The position numbers and the translations under genes were made by a program. Positions 37,312-45,741 of a stretch of DNA of 64,000 nucleotides are shown here, piece after piece; position 1 is the first letter of the stretch; each line of letters starts with the position of its first letter. Below the pieces are notes generated by a model, which was given only the letters and a program-made list of their open reading frames with translations, did not search any database and was not told the DNA's origin. This DNA is from JACPDH01 sp041671505 (GTDB taxonomy: Bacteria; Acidobacteriota; Thermoanaerobaculia; Gp7-AA8). The stretch spans positions 1 through 64,000 of the forward strand of contig JBAZBK010000008.1 of the NCBI GenBank assembly GCA_041671505.1, given 5' to 3'.

Positions 37312-37461
37312 GTGGTTAGTTTTTAGTTGTTAGTTGTTAGTTGTTAGACGATTTGCGTTGTCCGCGCGGGTGTTCTCGAGTTGCGCGATGGTGGCTTGCG
37401 TGGGCCTTTCTAGTTGTCTCCACGCAAACTGTCTAACAACTAAAAACTAACAACTAACCAC
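37312..37461. repeat. Palindromic element with TTAGTTG heptamer arms
   Basis: Left arm (37312-37348): TGGTTAG, TTTTTAG, TTGTTAG x3, then AC. Right arm (37430-37461), reverse complement: TGGTTAG, TTGTTAG, TTTTTAG, TTGTTAG, AC. Pairing continues inward, GTTAGAC-nn-TTTGCG on both sides. Interior about 70 bp. It lies between convergent rmuC and the unknown gene at 37467. Confidence 0.9.
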
Positions 37462-37466
37462 TCTCC

Positions 37467-38483
37467 TCACACGTCCCGCCAGTCCTCGTCGATCTCGTCG
37501 AAGAACGTGGTGTCGTCTCTGCGGAGCCACGCTTCGAGAGCGTTCACGGAGGTCGGGTCGAGCGACTGGATGATCGAGAGGCTCGCGGCCGCTGCGATGC
37601 GGTCGATCGGCTTGTGGAGCTGGGCCACGAGCTTCGCGGAGCGGAGCAGGGCCCAGCCGAGCTCCACGTCGCGCTTGAGCCGCAGCAGCCGGGCGCCCGC
37701 GACCGAGAGCCGGATCGCCGCGCTCCAGTTGCCGCACGCCGCCAGGCCGGGTATCTCGACCCGGTCGCTCATCGACCTCTCGTGAGCCAGTTTCGCGACG
37801 AGGCGCTCGGTATCGACGCTCTCGTCGTCGGGATCCCCCTCGAACATCGACTGCCACGCTCCCTCGCCTCCGCCTAACATGGTCGCGATCGCGTGTCGCG
37901 CCGAGGTGTCGAGGTCGAGCGGCGCCGACGCGAGGAATGCCGCTCCGCTCTCCGCCGCGAGGTCGGCGATCTCCTTCAGTGCCTCCTCGCATCCCTCGGG
38001 CGGGATCACCGCCGGAACCAGGGCTCCCCACTGGAGACCCGCTTCTGCCGCGCGCCGGAAGAGCCTTCCGAGGTCACCCACCAGGAGCGGCCAGCAGGAG
38101 ACGACGATCGAGGTCGTCTGAGCGGGGCCGATCTCGGGTATCCGTCCGGTCGTCGAGACGAGTTGCATCGCGCGGATGCCACGCGCCTGGAGGACGCGCA
38201 TCGCCTCCTCGCCGCGGCGGAAGATGGTCTCCGTGACGTCGGCCGACTCGACGAGCACCGGCTCCTCGAGCCTCTGCTCGCGCTCGAGCCTGCCGGTCAC
38301 GCCTCGGGTTACGGTGATCTCGCGCTTCGCCTTTCCGGTCGCCGAAAGGGTGAGGTAGTTCACAGCGAGGTCCTGGCCACGCGGCGCGCCGTACGGGGCG
38401 ACCGTAGTCGCCTGCCAGAACGGCGCCTGCGGCGAGGTGGCGCGCTCGAGGCGCAGCTGGGAGATCTTCTGGTGCGTGATCAA
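37467..38483 (-). CDS. Unknown protein co-transcribed with riboflavin genes
   Basis: A 338-residue soluble protein that I do not recognise. The N-terminal third is beta-rich ('DLAVNYLTLSATGKAKREIT'). A central section with 'GALVPAVIPPEGCEEALKEI' and 'AFLASAPLDLD' reads like TIM-barrel strands. The C-terminal third is helical and ends in an acidic stretch 'FFDEIDEDWRDV'. Its start overlaps the ribE stop codon by four bases (ATGA), so it is coupled to riboflavin synthase. The place is where ribBA or ribH would stand in many operons, but it resembles neither. Confidence 0.8.
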   Translation of the reverse strand: MITHQKISQLRLERATSPQAPFWQATTVAPYGAPRGQDLAVNYLTLSATGKAKREITVTRGVTGRLEREQRLEEPVLVESADVTETIFRRGEEAMRVLQARGIRAMQLVSTTGRIPEIGPAQTTSIVVSCWPLLVGDLGRLFRRAAEAGLQWGALVPAVIPPEGCEEALKEIADLAAESGAAFLASAPLDLDTSARHAIATMLGGGEGAWQSMFEGDPDDESVDTERLVAKLAHERSMSDRVEIPGLAACGNWSAAIRLSVAGARLLRLKRDVELGWALLRSAKLVAQLHKPIDRIAAAASLSIIQSLDPTSVNALEAWLRRDDTTFFDEIDEDWRDV

Positions 38484-39085
38484 TCGCGGTTCGGACGGTA
38501 CGGGCCGAGCAGCTTGACCGCGTACTTCGCCATCATATCGAACTCGAGATTGACCGGGTCGCCGACGCGCGAGGCGCCGAGGTTCGTCCGCGCCAGCGTC
38601 TCCGGGATGAGCGCCGCCGCGAACGACTCGTCGTCGGGCTCGACCACGGTGAGCGAAACGCCATCGACGGCAATCGAGCCCTTCGAGATGATGAAGTCGC
38701 CGAAGCTGCGCGGGAAGCTCCAGCGGAAGACGGCGAAGTCGCCATCGCGCTTCACCTCGACCAGCTTGCCGACCGCGTCGACGTGTCCCTGCACGATGTG
38801 CCCGCCGAGGTGTGCGCCTAACGAAAGCGCCCGCTCGAGGTTCACGCGCGCTCCGGCAGTGAGGCTGCCGAGGCTGGTGACCGACAGCGTCTCGTTGGAG
38901 AGATCTGCGATGAAGACGCCCCGGTCGTTCGGCAGCGACGTCAGGCAGACGCCGTTGACGGCGACGCTCTCGCCGCGGCGAAGGGGAGAGCCGAAGTCGA
39001 TTGGCGCGAGCTCGAGTCGCGCGCCCCCTGCGATGGGAGCGAGCTGCGCGATGGTTCCAAGGTGCTCGATGATTCCAGTGAACAT
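38480..39085 (-). CDS. ribE: Riboflavin synthase
   Basis: A 201-residue enzyme that dismutates two 6,7-dimethyl-8-ribityllumazine into riboflavin. It has the two lumazine-binding repeats: first 'MFTGIIEHLG' to about residue 95 with 'SVAVNGVCLTS', second with 'GHIVQGHVDAVGKL' and 'SIAVDGVSLTVVE'. Start 39085 gives the canonical MFTGI; an ATG five codons earlier (39100) overlaps the ribD stop codon and could be used by coupling. No lumazine synthase gene (ribH) is next to it. Confidence 0.96.
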   Translation of the reverse strand: MFTGIIEHLGTIAQLAPIAGGARLELAPIDFGSPLRRGESVAVNGVCLTSLPNDRGVFIADLSNETLSVTSLGSLTAGARVNLERALSLGAHLGGHIVQGHVDAVGKLVEVKRDGDFAVFRWSFPRSFGDFIISKGSIAVDGVSLTVVEPDDESFAAALIPETLARTNLGASRVGDPVNLEFDMMAKYAVKLLGPYRPNRD

Positions 39086-39096
39086 GGTCGTCTCGT

Positions 39097-40173
39097 TCAT
39101 TCGGGATATGCGGTGATCAGGAGGTCGGGCCCGACGGGCTCGACCGAGTCGAAGCGGATCGCCCATGCGTCCGCGAGATCGGTTACTGCGTCTCCGCCGA
39201 GGAGTGACGGAGCGCTCGGGCCACCGATGATCTTCGGCGCGACGAAGATCGCCATCTTGTTCCAGAGCCGGCGGCGGATCAGGGCGGAGTGGATTCCGGA
39301 TCCTCCCTCGACGATCACCGACCTGCAGCCGCGTGCGCCGAGCTCCGTGAGCGAGGCATCGAGCGACTCGTCCCAGCTGTCGGGGACGCCGGAGACGATC
39401 TCGAGTCCGGGAGACGAGGTGATTCGCGAAGGCGATGAGGTCACGAGCAGCGTCCGGCCTCCGTCGTGGAGCACGCGCGCGCCGACGGGGACGCGCCCCG
39501 TGGCGTCGACGACGACGCGCATCCAGGGAGTGATCGAGGTCGAGAGCCCGAGGCGGCGCGTCAGCTCCGGATCGTCCGTGGCGATCGTTCCCGCGCCGAC
39601 GAGGATCGCGTCGTACTCCTCGCGCAGCGCGAGACTCCGCTCACGCGCCTCACCGGAGGTGATCCAGCGGCTCGAGCGCGACTCGGTGGCGAGCTTGCCG
39701 TCGAGAGTGATCGCCGCCTTGAGCAGAACGAAAGGCCGTCCCGTCGCAGCCGAGACGAGAAACTTCTCGTTCAGCTTCCGGGCCTCGTCACCGAGCAAAC
39801 CCACTTCGACGACGATCCCCGCCGCGCGGAGACGATCGATGCCGGCGCCGGCGACCTCAGGATTGGGATCGCCGGTCGCGACCACGACGCGTGCGACTCC
39901 CGCCTCGATCAGCGCGTCGGCACAGGGCGGCGTCCGGCCGTGATGGCTGCACGGCTCGAGGTTGACGTAGAGCGTCGCGCCTCTCGGATCGTCGTGGCAG
40001 GCCGTGAGCGCTTCGATCTCCGCGTGAGGGAGGCCGGCTCTCTCGTGAAAGCCCTCGGCGACGACCCGCCCGTCACGGACGATGACGCAGCCGACCATCG
40101 GATTCGGGCTGGTTGAGTAGCGCCCCTTCTCCGCAAGCTCGAGGGCACGATGCATGAACTGCGCGTCGTTCAT
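39097..40173 (-). CDS. ribD: Bifunctional diaminohydroxyphosphoribosylaminopyrimidine deaminase / reductase
   Basis: A 358-residue riboflavin-pathway enzyme. The N-terminal deaminase holds the zinc site 'HAEIEAL' (about 50) and 'EPCSHHGRTPPC' (about 74-85). The C-terminal reductase (about 145-355) has 'RPFVLLKAAITLDGKLA' and 'VEGGSGIHSALI'. No Shine-Dalgarno; TACAAT ends 8 nt before the ATG, so it is probably leaderless and cannot be under an FMN riboswitch, none of which is visible. Followed by ribE and an unknown gene with overlaps. Confidence 0.96.
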   Translation of the reverse strand: MNDAQFMHRALELAEKGRYSTSPNPMVGCVIVRDGRVVAEGFHERAGLPHAEIEALTACHDDPRGATLYVNLEPCSHHGRTPPCADALIEAGVARVVVATGDPNPEVAGAGIDRLRAAGIVVEVGLLGDEARKLNEKFLVSAATGRPFVLLKAAITLDGKLATESRSSRWITSGEARERSLALREEYDAILVGAGTIATDDPELTRRLGLSTSITPWMRVVVDATGRVPVGARVLHDGGRTLLVTSSPSRITSSPGLEIVSGVPDSWDESLDASLTELGARGCRSVIVEGGSGIHSALIRRRLWNKMAIFVAPKIIGGPSAPSLLGGDAVTDLADAWAIRFDSVEPVGPDLLITAYPE

Positions 40174-40190
40174 CGGGGGCGATTGTATCC
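40174..40190 (-). promoter_or_regulatory. Putative leaderless promoter of ribD
   Basis: Minus-strand TACAAT lies 8 bases before the start codon of ribD with no ribosome-binding site between. It overlaps no repeat. Confidence 0.5.
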
Positions 40191-40256
40191 GGAGCCGGGA
40201 GGAGGAGTGGTGGCGGGGGGCACAGCGAGGCGTGTGCAGCATTGCGAGATCGCCTC

Positions 40257-40361
40257 GCTTCTTCATTCTCCATTCCTCATTCGACATTCTTCGTTTCGGT
40301 TTCCGTACGAGCGCGAACACCGAAATGAAGAATGTCGAATGAAGAATGAGGAATGTAGAAG
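40257..40361. repeat. Palindromic element with GAATGAN heptamer arms
   Basis: Right arm (about 40319-40361): CGAAATGAA, GAATGTC, GAATGAA, GAATGAG, GAATGTA, GAAG. Left arm (40257-40306), reverse complement: CGAAACGAA, GAATGTC, GAATGAG, GAATGGA, GAATGAA, GAAG. The loop is only about 13 bp. It lies between the htrA-like protease terminator and ribD. Confidence 0.88.
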
Positions 40362-40392
40362 GGGGAGCCGGTGGATCGAACGGCAAAAAAAC

Positions 40393-40416
40393 AGGGGCAC
40401 GGCATGCCGTGCCCCT
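40393..40416 (-). terminator. Intrinsic terminator of the Do-family protease gene
   Basis: A perfect self-complementary 24-mer AGGGGCACGGCATGCCGTGCCCCT followed on the minus strand by TGTTTTTTTGCC. It lies 24 bp after the protease stop codon. Confidence 0.9.
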
Positions 40417-40439
40417 GGGGGAATTGCGTCTGGTTCTGC

Positions 40440-41969
40440 TTACGGAATCTCGATCACGCGGAAGAACGAGCGCGACGGCCCGCCGGCGCGCGAGCCGCGC
40501 GTGACGTAGAGACGCATTGCGTCGCCGCTCTTCATGCCTTCGATCACCTTTTTCAGATCTTCGGGCGTGCTGATCTTCTTGCCCTGGGCCTGCGTGATGA
40601 CGTCGCCGACGGCGACTCCCGCATCGCCCGCGGGCGAGACTTCTTTGACGTCGGTCACGACGATCCCGGCGAGCCCCTCGTCGATCCCGTACGTCTGACG
40701 GGTCCGGTCGGTGAGCTCCTGAACTGAAATGCCGAGCTTGTTGCGCGCCGGTTCGGCTTCGACTTCGGGCTTCTCGGTCTGCGTCGAGTCCTCGGTGCGT
40801 TCTGAGGTGGTCGCCGTCAGCGTCTTCTTCGAGCCGTCGCGATAGATCGTGATCTTGACCTTTACGTTCGGTCCGACGTCGGAGACGTAGTCGATCAGGT
40901 CGCGCGTGCGTTTGACCTGCTTCTCGTCGACCTGGACGATAACGTCGCCCGGCTGCAGCCCTGCCTTCTCCGCCGGCTTGCCGGCGACGAGCTGCTCGAC
41001 GACGACGCCGCGGACGCCGTCCGGAACGTTGAACGCCTTCGCTTCCTTCGGGTCGAGGTCGGTGATGTTGATGCCGAGGTAGCCGCGCGTGACGGTGCCC
41101 TTGTCCTTGAGCTGCGGGTAGATCCGCTTGGCGACGTTGATCGGGGTCGCGAAGCCGATGTTCTGGGCGTAGGCGCGAATCGCGGTGTTGATGCCGATGA
41201 CCTCGCCGTTGATGTTGAGCAGCGGACCGCCCGAGTTGCCGTAATTGATCGCAGCGTCGGTCTGGATGAAGTCCTCGAACGACGTCGTGGCCTGGCTGAT
41301 GCCGATCGAACGGCCGCGGCCCGAGATCACGCCCACGGTCAACGTGTTGTTGAACTGGAGCGGGTTGCCGATTGCGATCGCCCAATCACCGACACGGATG
41401 CGGTCGGAGTCGCCCAGCTTCACGGTCGGAAGCTTGTCCTTCGTGTCGACCTTGATCAGGGCGATGTCGGTCGCCTCGTCGCGCCCGATGATCTTTGCGG
41501 GAACGGTGCGGCCCGGATCGTCGGGCGTCTGGCCGATGACCACTTCGATCTTCGTCGCCCCTTCGATCACGTGGTTGTTCGTGAGGATGTAGCCGTCATC
41601 GCTGATGATGAAGCCGGTACCGCCCGAAACCTGGCGGTGCTCTTCGGTTTCGCCTCCCGGCGCCTGCGGCGTCTGGCGGCGCGGATCGGGGAAGAAGAAC
41701 TCGAACGGGTCGTTGCCGTGCGGGCTGCGCGGCGCCTCTTTGACGACCTCGGTCGAGGTGATGGAGACGACGGCCGGCATCACGCGGTCGGCGAGGTCAG
41801 CGAACGAAGGGACGGTCACCGAGGCGACCGGACCGCGCTTCTCCGCGGTCGACTCCTGGGCGATCGACGGGCGGGTGAAACCGAAGTCGGCGGTGAATAC
41901 GACACCTGCGGCAAACGAGGCCACGACGATTGCAGCCACCGAAACGGCACGCTTTGCGGTCTGACTCAT
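40440..41969 (-). CDS. degP: Do-family (DegP/HtrA) periplasmic serine protease
   Basis: A 509-residue protease/chaperone. N-terminal hydrophobic signal or anchor ('AVSVAAIVVASFAAGVVFT'); trypsin-like domain with His in 'LTNNHVIEGA' (about 127), Asp in 'EATDIALIKVD' (about 163) and Ser in 'YGNSGGPLLN' (about 239); and two PDZ domains (about 285-385 and 410-505). A charged linker between the PDZ domains is rich in Thr and Glu. GAAGGA and AGGAGG are upstream of the ATG. It degrades misfolded envelope proteins. Confidence 0.96.
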   Translation of the reverse strand: MSQTAKRAVSVAAIVVASFAAGVVFTADFGFTRPSIAQESTAEKRGPVASVTVPSFADLADRVMPAVVSITSTEVVKEAPRSPHGNDPFEFFFPDPRRQTPQAPGGETEEHRQVSGGTGFIISDDGYILTNNHVIEGATKIEVVIGQTPDDPGRTVPAKIIGRDEATDIALIKVDTKDKLPTVKLGDSDRIRVGDWAIAIGNPLQFNNTLTVGVISGRGRSIGISQATTSFEDFIQTDAAINYGNSGGPLLNINGEVIGINTAIRAYAQNIGFATPINVAKRIYPQLKDKGTVTRGYLGINITDLDPKEAKAFNVPDGVRGVVVEQLVAGKPAEKAGLQPGDVIVQVDEKQVKRTRDLIDYVSDVGPNVKVKITIYRDGSKKTLTATTSERTEDSTQTEKPEVEAEPARNKLGISVQELTDRTRQTYGIDEGLAGIVVTDVKEVSPAGDAGVAVGDVITQAQGKKISTPEDLKKVIEGMKSGDAMRLYVTRGSRAGGPSRSFFRVIEIP

Positions 41970-42149
41970 GAATCCTTCTTCCTCCTGGAAAGATATGGAG
42001 ATGTGTGTTGGTTAGCTCGGTTCGACCCGCCCGACGGCGGTATCGACTACTCTTGTGACGATCAGAGGCTAACTACGTAACTTCCGAACGTGTCGCCGGT
42101 TGACCGTCATTCCGGCCTGTTTGCAGTTTGTTTGCAGAGATCGAGGACC

Positions 42150-43127
42150 ATGGAGCTGAAGCCGTTTCATATCGGGGGGATCGCGATCGATCCTCCACTC
42201 GCCCTCGCGCCGATGGCGGAGGTGACCGACACCTACTACCGCTCGCTCGTCAAGGAGCTTGGTGGGGTCGGCCTCGTCGTGTCGGAGTTCATCTCCGCCG
42301 AGGGGTTGACGAGGTCGAACCGCCGGAGCCACCAGATGCTCGCGTTCGACGAGGCGGAACGGCCGGTTTCGATCCAGATCTACGGCGGGAATCCCGATCG
42401 GATGGATGATGCCGCGGCGATCGTCGAGGAGCAGGGAATCGACATCGTCGACATCAATATGGGCTGCCCGGTGAAGAAGATCGTCGGAAGCGGAGCGGGG
42501 TCTGCGCTGCTGAAGGACTTCGACCGCGCTGCGTCGATCGTCGAGAAGATCTGTCGCCGGGTGAAGATCCCGGTCACGGTCAAGGTGCGCAAGGGGTGGG
42601 AAAGCGACGACGTGCTCCCTCTGCTCAAGCGCTTCGAGGAGATCGGTGTGGCGTCGATCGCGATCCACGGCCGGACGCGCAATGAGTGCTACACGGGCGC
42701 GAGCGACTGGGCCTATATCGCGGGAGTGAAGCGCGAGCTCAAGATCCCGGTCTTTGGCAACGGCGACGTGAAGACTCCCGAGGATGCGGTTCGGATGTTC
42801 GAGACGACGGGAGTCGACGGCGTGATGATCGGCCGCGCGGCGCTCCACAATCCGTTCATCTTCCGTGACATCGTGACGCACGTGACGGGGCGGAAGGTCG
42901 AGGACGAAGTCGACCGCCGGATCGACGCGATGATGCGCTACCTCCGGAAGATCGACGGCGCGCCACAGATCGAGAAGTGGAAGCTCCACAAGGCGCGGAC
43001 GGTGATCGGCTGGTTCTCGAAAGGGATTCCGAACGCGAAGCACCTTCGCACCGGCCTCAATGACATCGCGTCGATCGACGACGTGCTGCGCCTGCTCGAC
43101 CTTACACGCGAGCGCGAGGTCGCGTGA
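42150..43127 (+). CDS. dusB: tRNA-dihydrouridine synthase B-type
   Basis: A 325-residue FMN enzyme that reduces uridine to dihydrouridine in tRNA. 'PLALAPMAEVTDTYYRSLVK' near the N terminus, the catalytic Cys in 'INMGCPVKKI' (about 97), and 'IHGRTRNECYTGASDW' (about 170-185) with 'IPVFGNGDV' and 'DGVMIGRAALHNPFIF' are diagnostic. Start chosen at 42150 where GAGG precedes the ATG; an open frame reaches 42090 but without support. The following gene overlaps or abuts its stop. Confidence 0.95.
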   Translation: MELKPFHIGGIAIDPPLALAPMAEVTDTYYRSLVKELGGVGLVVSEFISAEGLTRSNRRSHQMLAFDEAERPVSIQIYGGNPDRMDDAAAIVEEQGIDIVDINMGCPVKKIVGSGAGSALLKDFDRAASIVEKICRRVKIPVTVKVRKGWESDDVLPLLKRFEEIGVASIAIHGRTRNECYTGASDWAYIAGVKRELKIPVFGNGDVKTPEDAVRMFETTGVDGVMIGRAALHNPFIFRDIVTHVTGRKVEDEVDRRIDAMMRYLRKIDGAPQIEKWKLHKARTVIGWFSKGIPNAKHLRTGLNDIASIDDVLRLLDLTREREVA

Positions 43128-43138
43128 CGGAGAGCGCG

Positions 43139-44170
43139 ATGTCGTTTCCTCCGCACATCGCGCGTGTGCTCGACCTCTACGGGATCACCGCGGCCACGAA
43201 GGCGGCTCTGCTCGACGCGTACCTTCAGATGGGTGCGCACTCGCTCGAGGCGTTCTCCGATCTCTGCGAGTCGTTCGCGGCGCCATCGGCGATCGAGCCT
43301 GCCGACCTTGCCCGCCTGCGCGAGGTCGCCGTCGCGCGATACCTCGGTGGAATGCACGCGAAGTGGCTCGAGGGAAGTCCGACACCGAGCTTCTTCGCAC
43401 CCCGCTCGGCTCAGGGGAGAGCGAACGGTCTCTGCGCGCCGCTCGGCTCGATCGGGGCTGAAGGCGACTGCGGGTTCACCGAGATGGTGCGCCGCAACAC
43501 CGAGGCGATCGTCGGCGAAGGCCAGACGGTGCCGCGTGGGCTGCTTCTGATGAGCAGGAACGGCCACTACGGCGGGCGCGACGACACCGTCTCGTTCGAT
43601 CTGGTCTGCGAGAATCTCGACGATGCGATCGCGGTGGGAAATGCGGCGGGCAGGCAGCACACTGCACCTGGCTCGATCGGCGAGACGAGCGGCACGCACG
43701 ACGGCATCGCGAAGCTCGCGCTCCTTTGGGAGGTGCAGCCGAACGCGTGGAAGCCGCAGGGGGAGCGCAACCGCGCGATCGCAAAGATCTGGCGGCGCAA
43801 CCGCAACTGGCACGTGGTGACAATGGTTGCGGCGATTCGATGGCTGCAGCGCGCGGGGGCTGCGATCTACGTGCTTCGCGGTCAGGCGCTTCAGGCGACG
43901 CACGAGGTCAATCCGAAAGAACCCGTGACCGACGCGCTCGTCGCGATCCACGACCGGACGGTCGCTGCGGTCATCGGCGGGCTTGGCGGGCTCCTGCGAG
44001 AACCAACGGCAAGGGAGGGGAGCGCGCTTGCCGAATCGGGATTGATGAACACCGGCCTTTCGAAGTTCGTCGCGGAAAATGGGTCCTCCGCGGCGGTCTG
44101 GCGGGCAGAGATCCCGCGCGGCGACGAAATGGGGGGCTCGCGCGCCCTGTTCCCGTCCACTGCAAGCTAA
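43139..44170 (+). CDS. Unknown protein between dusB and rimO
   Basis: A 343-residue protein without signal peptide or TM segments; I do not recognise the family. Conserved-looking patches: 'SFFAPRSAQGRANGLCAPLG', 'GDCGFTEMVRRNTEAIVGEG', 'LMSRNGHYGGRDDTVSFDLV' and 'QHTAPGSIGETSGTHDG'. The many Gly, His and Arg residues suggest an enzyme. GGAG lies 6 bp before the ATG at 43139; GTG at 43124 (overlapping the dusB stop) is the alternative start. It lies 8 bp before rimO, so it is in an operon with two RNA or ribosome modification genes. Confidence 0.8.
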   Translation: MSFPPHIARVLDLYGITAATKAALLDAYLQMGAHSLEAFSDLCESFAAPSAIEPADLARLREVAVARYLGGMHAKWLEGSPTPSFFAPRSAQGRANGLCAPLGSIGAEGDCGFTEMVRRNTEAIVGEGQTVPRGLLLMSRNGHYGGRDDTVSFDLVCENLDDAIAVGNAAGRQHTAPGSIGETSGTHDGIAKLALLWEVQPNAWKPQGERNRAIAKIWRRNRNWHVVTMVAAIRWLQRAGAAIYVLRGQALQATHEVNPKEPVTDALVAIHDRTVAAVIGGLGGLLREPTAREGSALAESGLMNTGLSKFVAENGSSAAVWRAEIPRGDEMGGSRALFPSTAS

Positions 44171-44178
44171 AGGAAACG

Positions 44179-45543
44179 ATGAGCGAAACGACTTCGAAGC
44201 CGGTCTCCCGCGTCGGGATGATCTCACTGGGATGCCCGAAGAACCTGGTCGACGCCGAGATCATGCTCGGTCAGCTCCGCCAGGAGACCGAGGTCGAACT
44301 GACGAACGACATCGAAAACGCCGACGTCGTCATCGTCAACACCTGCGGCTTCATCGACGCGGCGAAGAAGGAGTCGATCGACACGATCCTCGAGGTCGCT
44401 GGGCGGAAAGGGCAGGGGGTTCAGCGGCTCGTCGTGAGCGGCTGCATGGTTCAGAAATACCGGAGCGAGCTCCAGGAGGCGATCCCCGAGATCGACGCAT
44501 TCGTCGGGCTCGACCACCTCGAGTCGATCAGCGCCGCGGTGACCGGGGGCGACGTCTCCGACGCCGCACCCGTTAGGCGTAAGATGTCGGCCCGCCTGTA
44601 CGAGGATCTGCCGCGTGTTCTCGCCCAGGGCACCGCGCACGCCTACCTCAAGGTGTCCGAGGGCTGCTCGAATCCCTGCACCTTCTGCGCGATCCCGCAG
44701 ATGCGCGGAAAGTTCCGGAGCCGGACGATCGACTCGCTCGTCCACGAAGCGAAGAGCCTCGAGGCGATGGGCGTCGCCGAGCTCTGCCTCATCGCACAGG
44801 ACACGACGCGCTACGGCGAGGACCTCGGCGTCGAGCACGGCCTGACGCGCCTCGTCGAGGAGCTTCTCGCGAAGACGAGCTTCAAATGGATCCGGTTCCT
44901 CTACGCGTACCCCGGCAGCCTCGACTGGAGTCTCTTCGAGCTGATGGGGCGCGAGGAGCGCTTCGTGTCGTACTGCGACATTCCGCTCCAGCACGTCAGC
45001 GCGAACGTCCTTGGGAAGATGCGCCGCCCCGGCTCGCCGGCCGAGTACCGCGAGATGATCACCCGGATGCGCGAGCTCGTGCCCGACATCTCGCTGAGGA
45101 CGACGTTCATCACCGGGCACCCGGGAGAGACGCCGAAGGACTTCGGCGAGCTCTACGACTTCGTCGAGTGGGCTAAGTTCGACCAGCTCGGAGTCTTCTG
45201 CTACTCGCCGGAGGAGTCGACACCGGCGGCGAAGATGAGCGATCTGCCGACGCGCAGGACGGCGGAGAGGCGCAGCGCGAAAATCATGGAGCTGCAGCAG
45301 CAAATCTCTCTTGCAAAGAATCGCGAGCGCGTCGGACGGCAGTACGACGCGATCGTGACGGGCATCTCGTCCGAGATCGACCTGCTGCTCGAAGGAAGGA
45401 TCGTCGGCCAGGCGCCCGAGATCGACGGTAAGCTGCTGATCAACGACGGCCACGAGCTGGTGAAGTCGTTCCCGCAGTTCGTCCGAGTCGAGATCAATGA
45501 TGCGCATCCGTACGATCTCGTGGGCGGGGTGGTCAGTTGTTAG
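44179..45543 (+). CDS. rimO: Ribosomal protein S12 methylthiotransferase RimO
   Basis: A 454-residue radical-SAM enzyme that methylthiolates Asp89 of ribosomal protein S12. The N-terminal cluster cysteines are in 'SLGCPKN' , 'NTCGFID' and 'SGCMVQK'; the radical-SAM triad is 'SEGCSNPCTFCAIPQ' (about 157-171); a C-terminal TRAM domain ends at 'VEINDAHPYDLVGG'. AAAGGAAA precedes the ATG. The stop codon TAG is contributed by the first unit of the heptamer palindrome that follows, so the last residues (VSC) derive from the element. Confidence 0.97.
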   Translation: MSETTSKPVSRVGMISLGCPKNLVDAEIMLGQLRQETEVELTNDIENADVVIVNTCGFIDAAKKESIDTILEVAGRKGQGVQRLVVSGCMVQKYRSELQEAIPEIDAFVGLDHLESISAAVTGGDVSDAAPVRRKMSARLYEDLPRVLAQGTAHAYLKVSEGCSNPCTFCAIPQMRGKFRSRTIDSLVHEAKSLEAMGVAELCLIAQDTTRYGEDLGVEHGLTRLVEELLAKTSFKWIRFLYAYPGSLDWSLFELMGREERFVSYCDIPLQHVSANVLGKMRRPGSPAEYREMITRMRELVPDISLRTTFITGHPGETPKDFGELYDFVEWAKFDQLGVFCYSPEESTPAAKMSDLPTRRTAERRSAKIMELQQQISLAKNRERVGRQYDAIVTGISSEIDLLLEGRIVGQAPEIDGKLLINDGHELVKSFPQFVRVEINDAHPYDLVGGVVSC

Positions 45544-45741
45544 TTTTTAGTTGTTAGACAGTCCGCGCGATTCGACCAGCTTTTCCGCACGATCTGGTGG
45601 TCGAGGTCTTTAGTTGTTAGACAGGCTGCGCGATCCGACCAGGTCCTCTTCATCGACAGCAATACGAAAGGCGGCTCTCGCGAGCCGCCTTTTCACGTTC
45701 AGTGCTGACTGTCTAACAACTAACAACTAACAACTAAAAAC
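45532..45741. repeat. Palindromic element with TTAGTTG arms, internal copy and nested terminator
   Basis: Left arm (45532-45561) has AGTTGTTAGTTTTTAG and GTTAGACAG; right arm (45709-45741), reverse complement, has TTTTTAG and three TTGTTAG units, then ACAG. A third copy of the inner arm plus about 25 bp of flank (TTAGTTGTTAGACAG-nn-GCGCGAT-CGACCAG) is repeated directly at 45544-45581 and 45608-45644. The stops of both convergent genes, rimO and rho, are TAG triplets within the arms. Confidence 0.9.
45667..45693. terminator. Bidirectional intrinsic terminator between rimO and rho
   Basis: An 11-bp perfect stem AAAGGCGGCTC / GAGCCGCCTTT with loop TCGC, followed by T on the plus side and by a T-run on the minus strand (AAAGG preceded by A's). 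It is nested inside the heptamer palindrome. Confidence 0.85.

Noticed and set aside
40174..40256. FMN riboswitch before ribD
   Set aside because: No RFN-type sequence is seen, and the -10 box is so close to the ATG that there is no leader.
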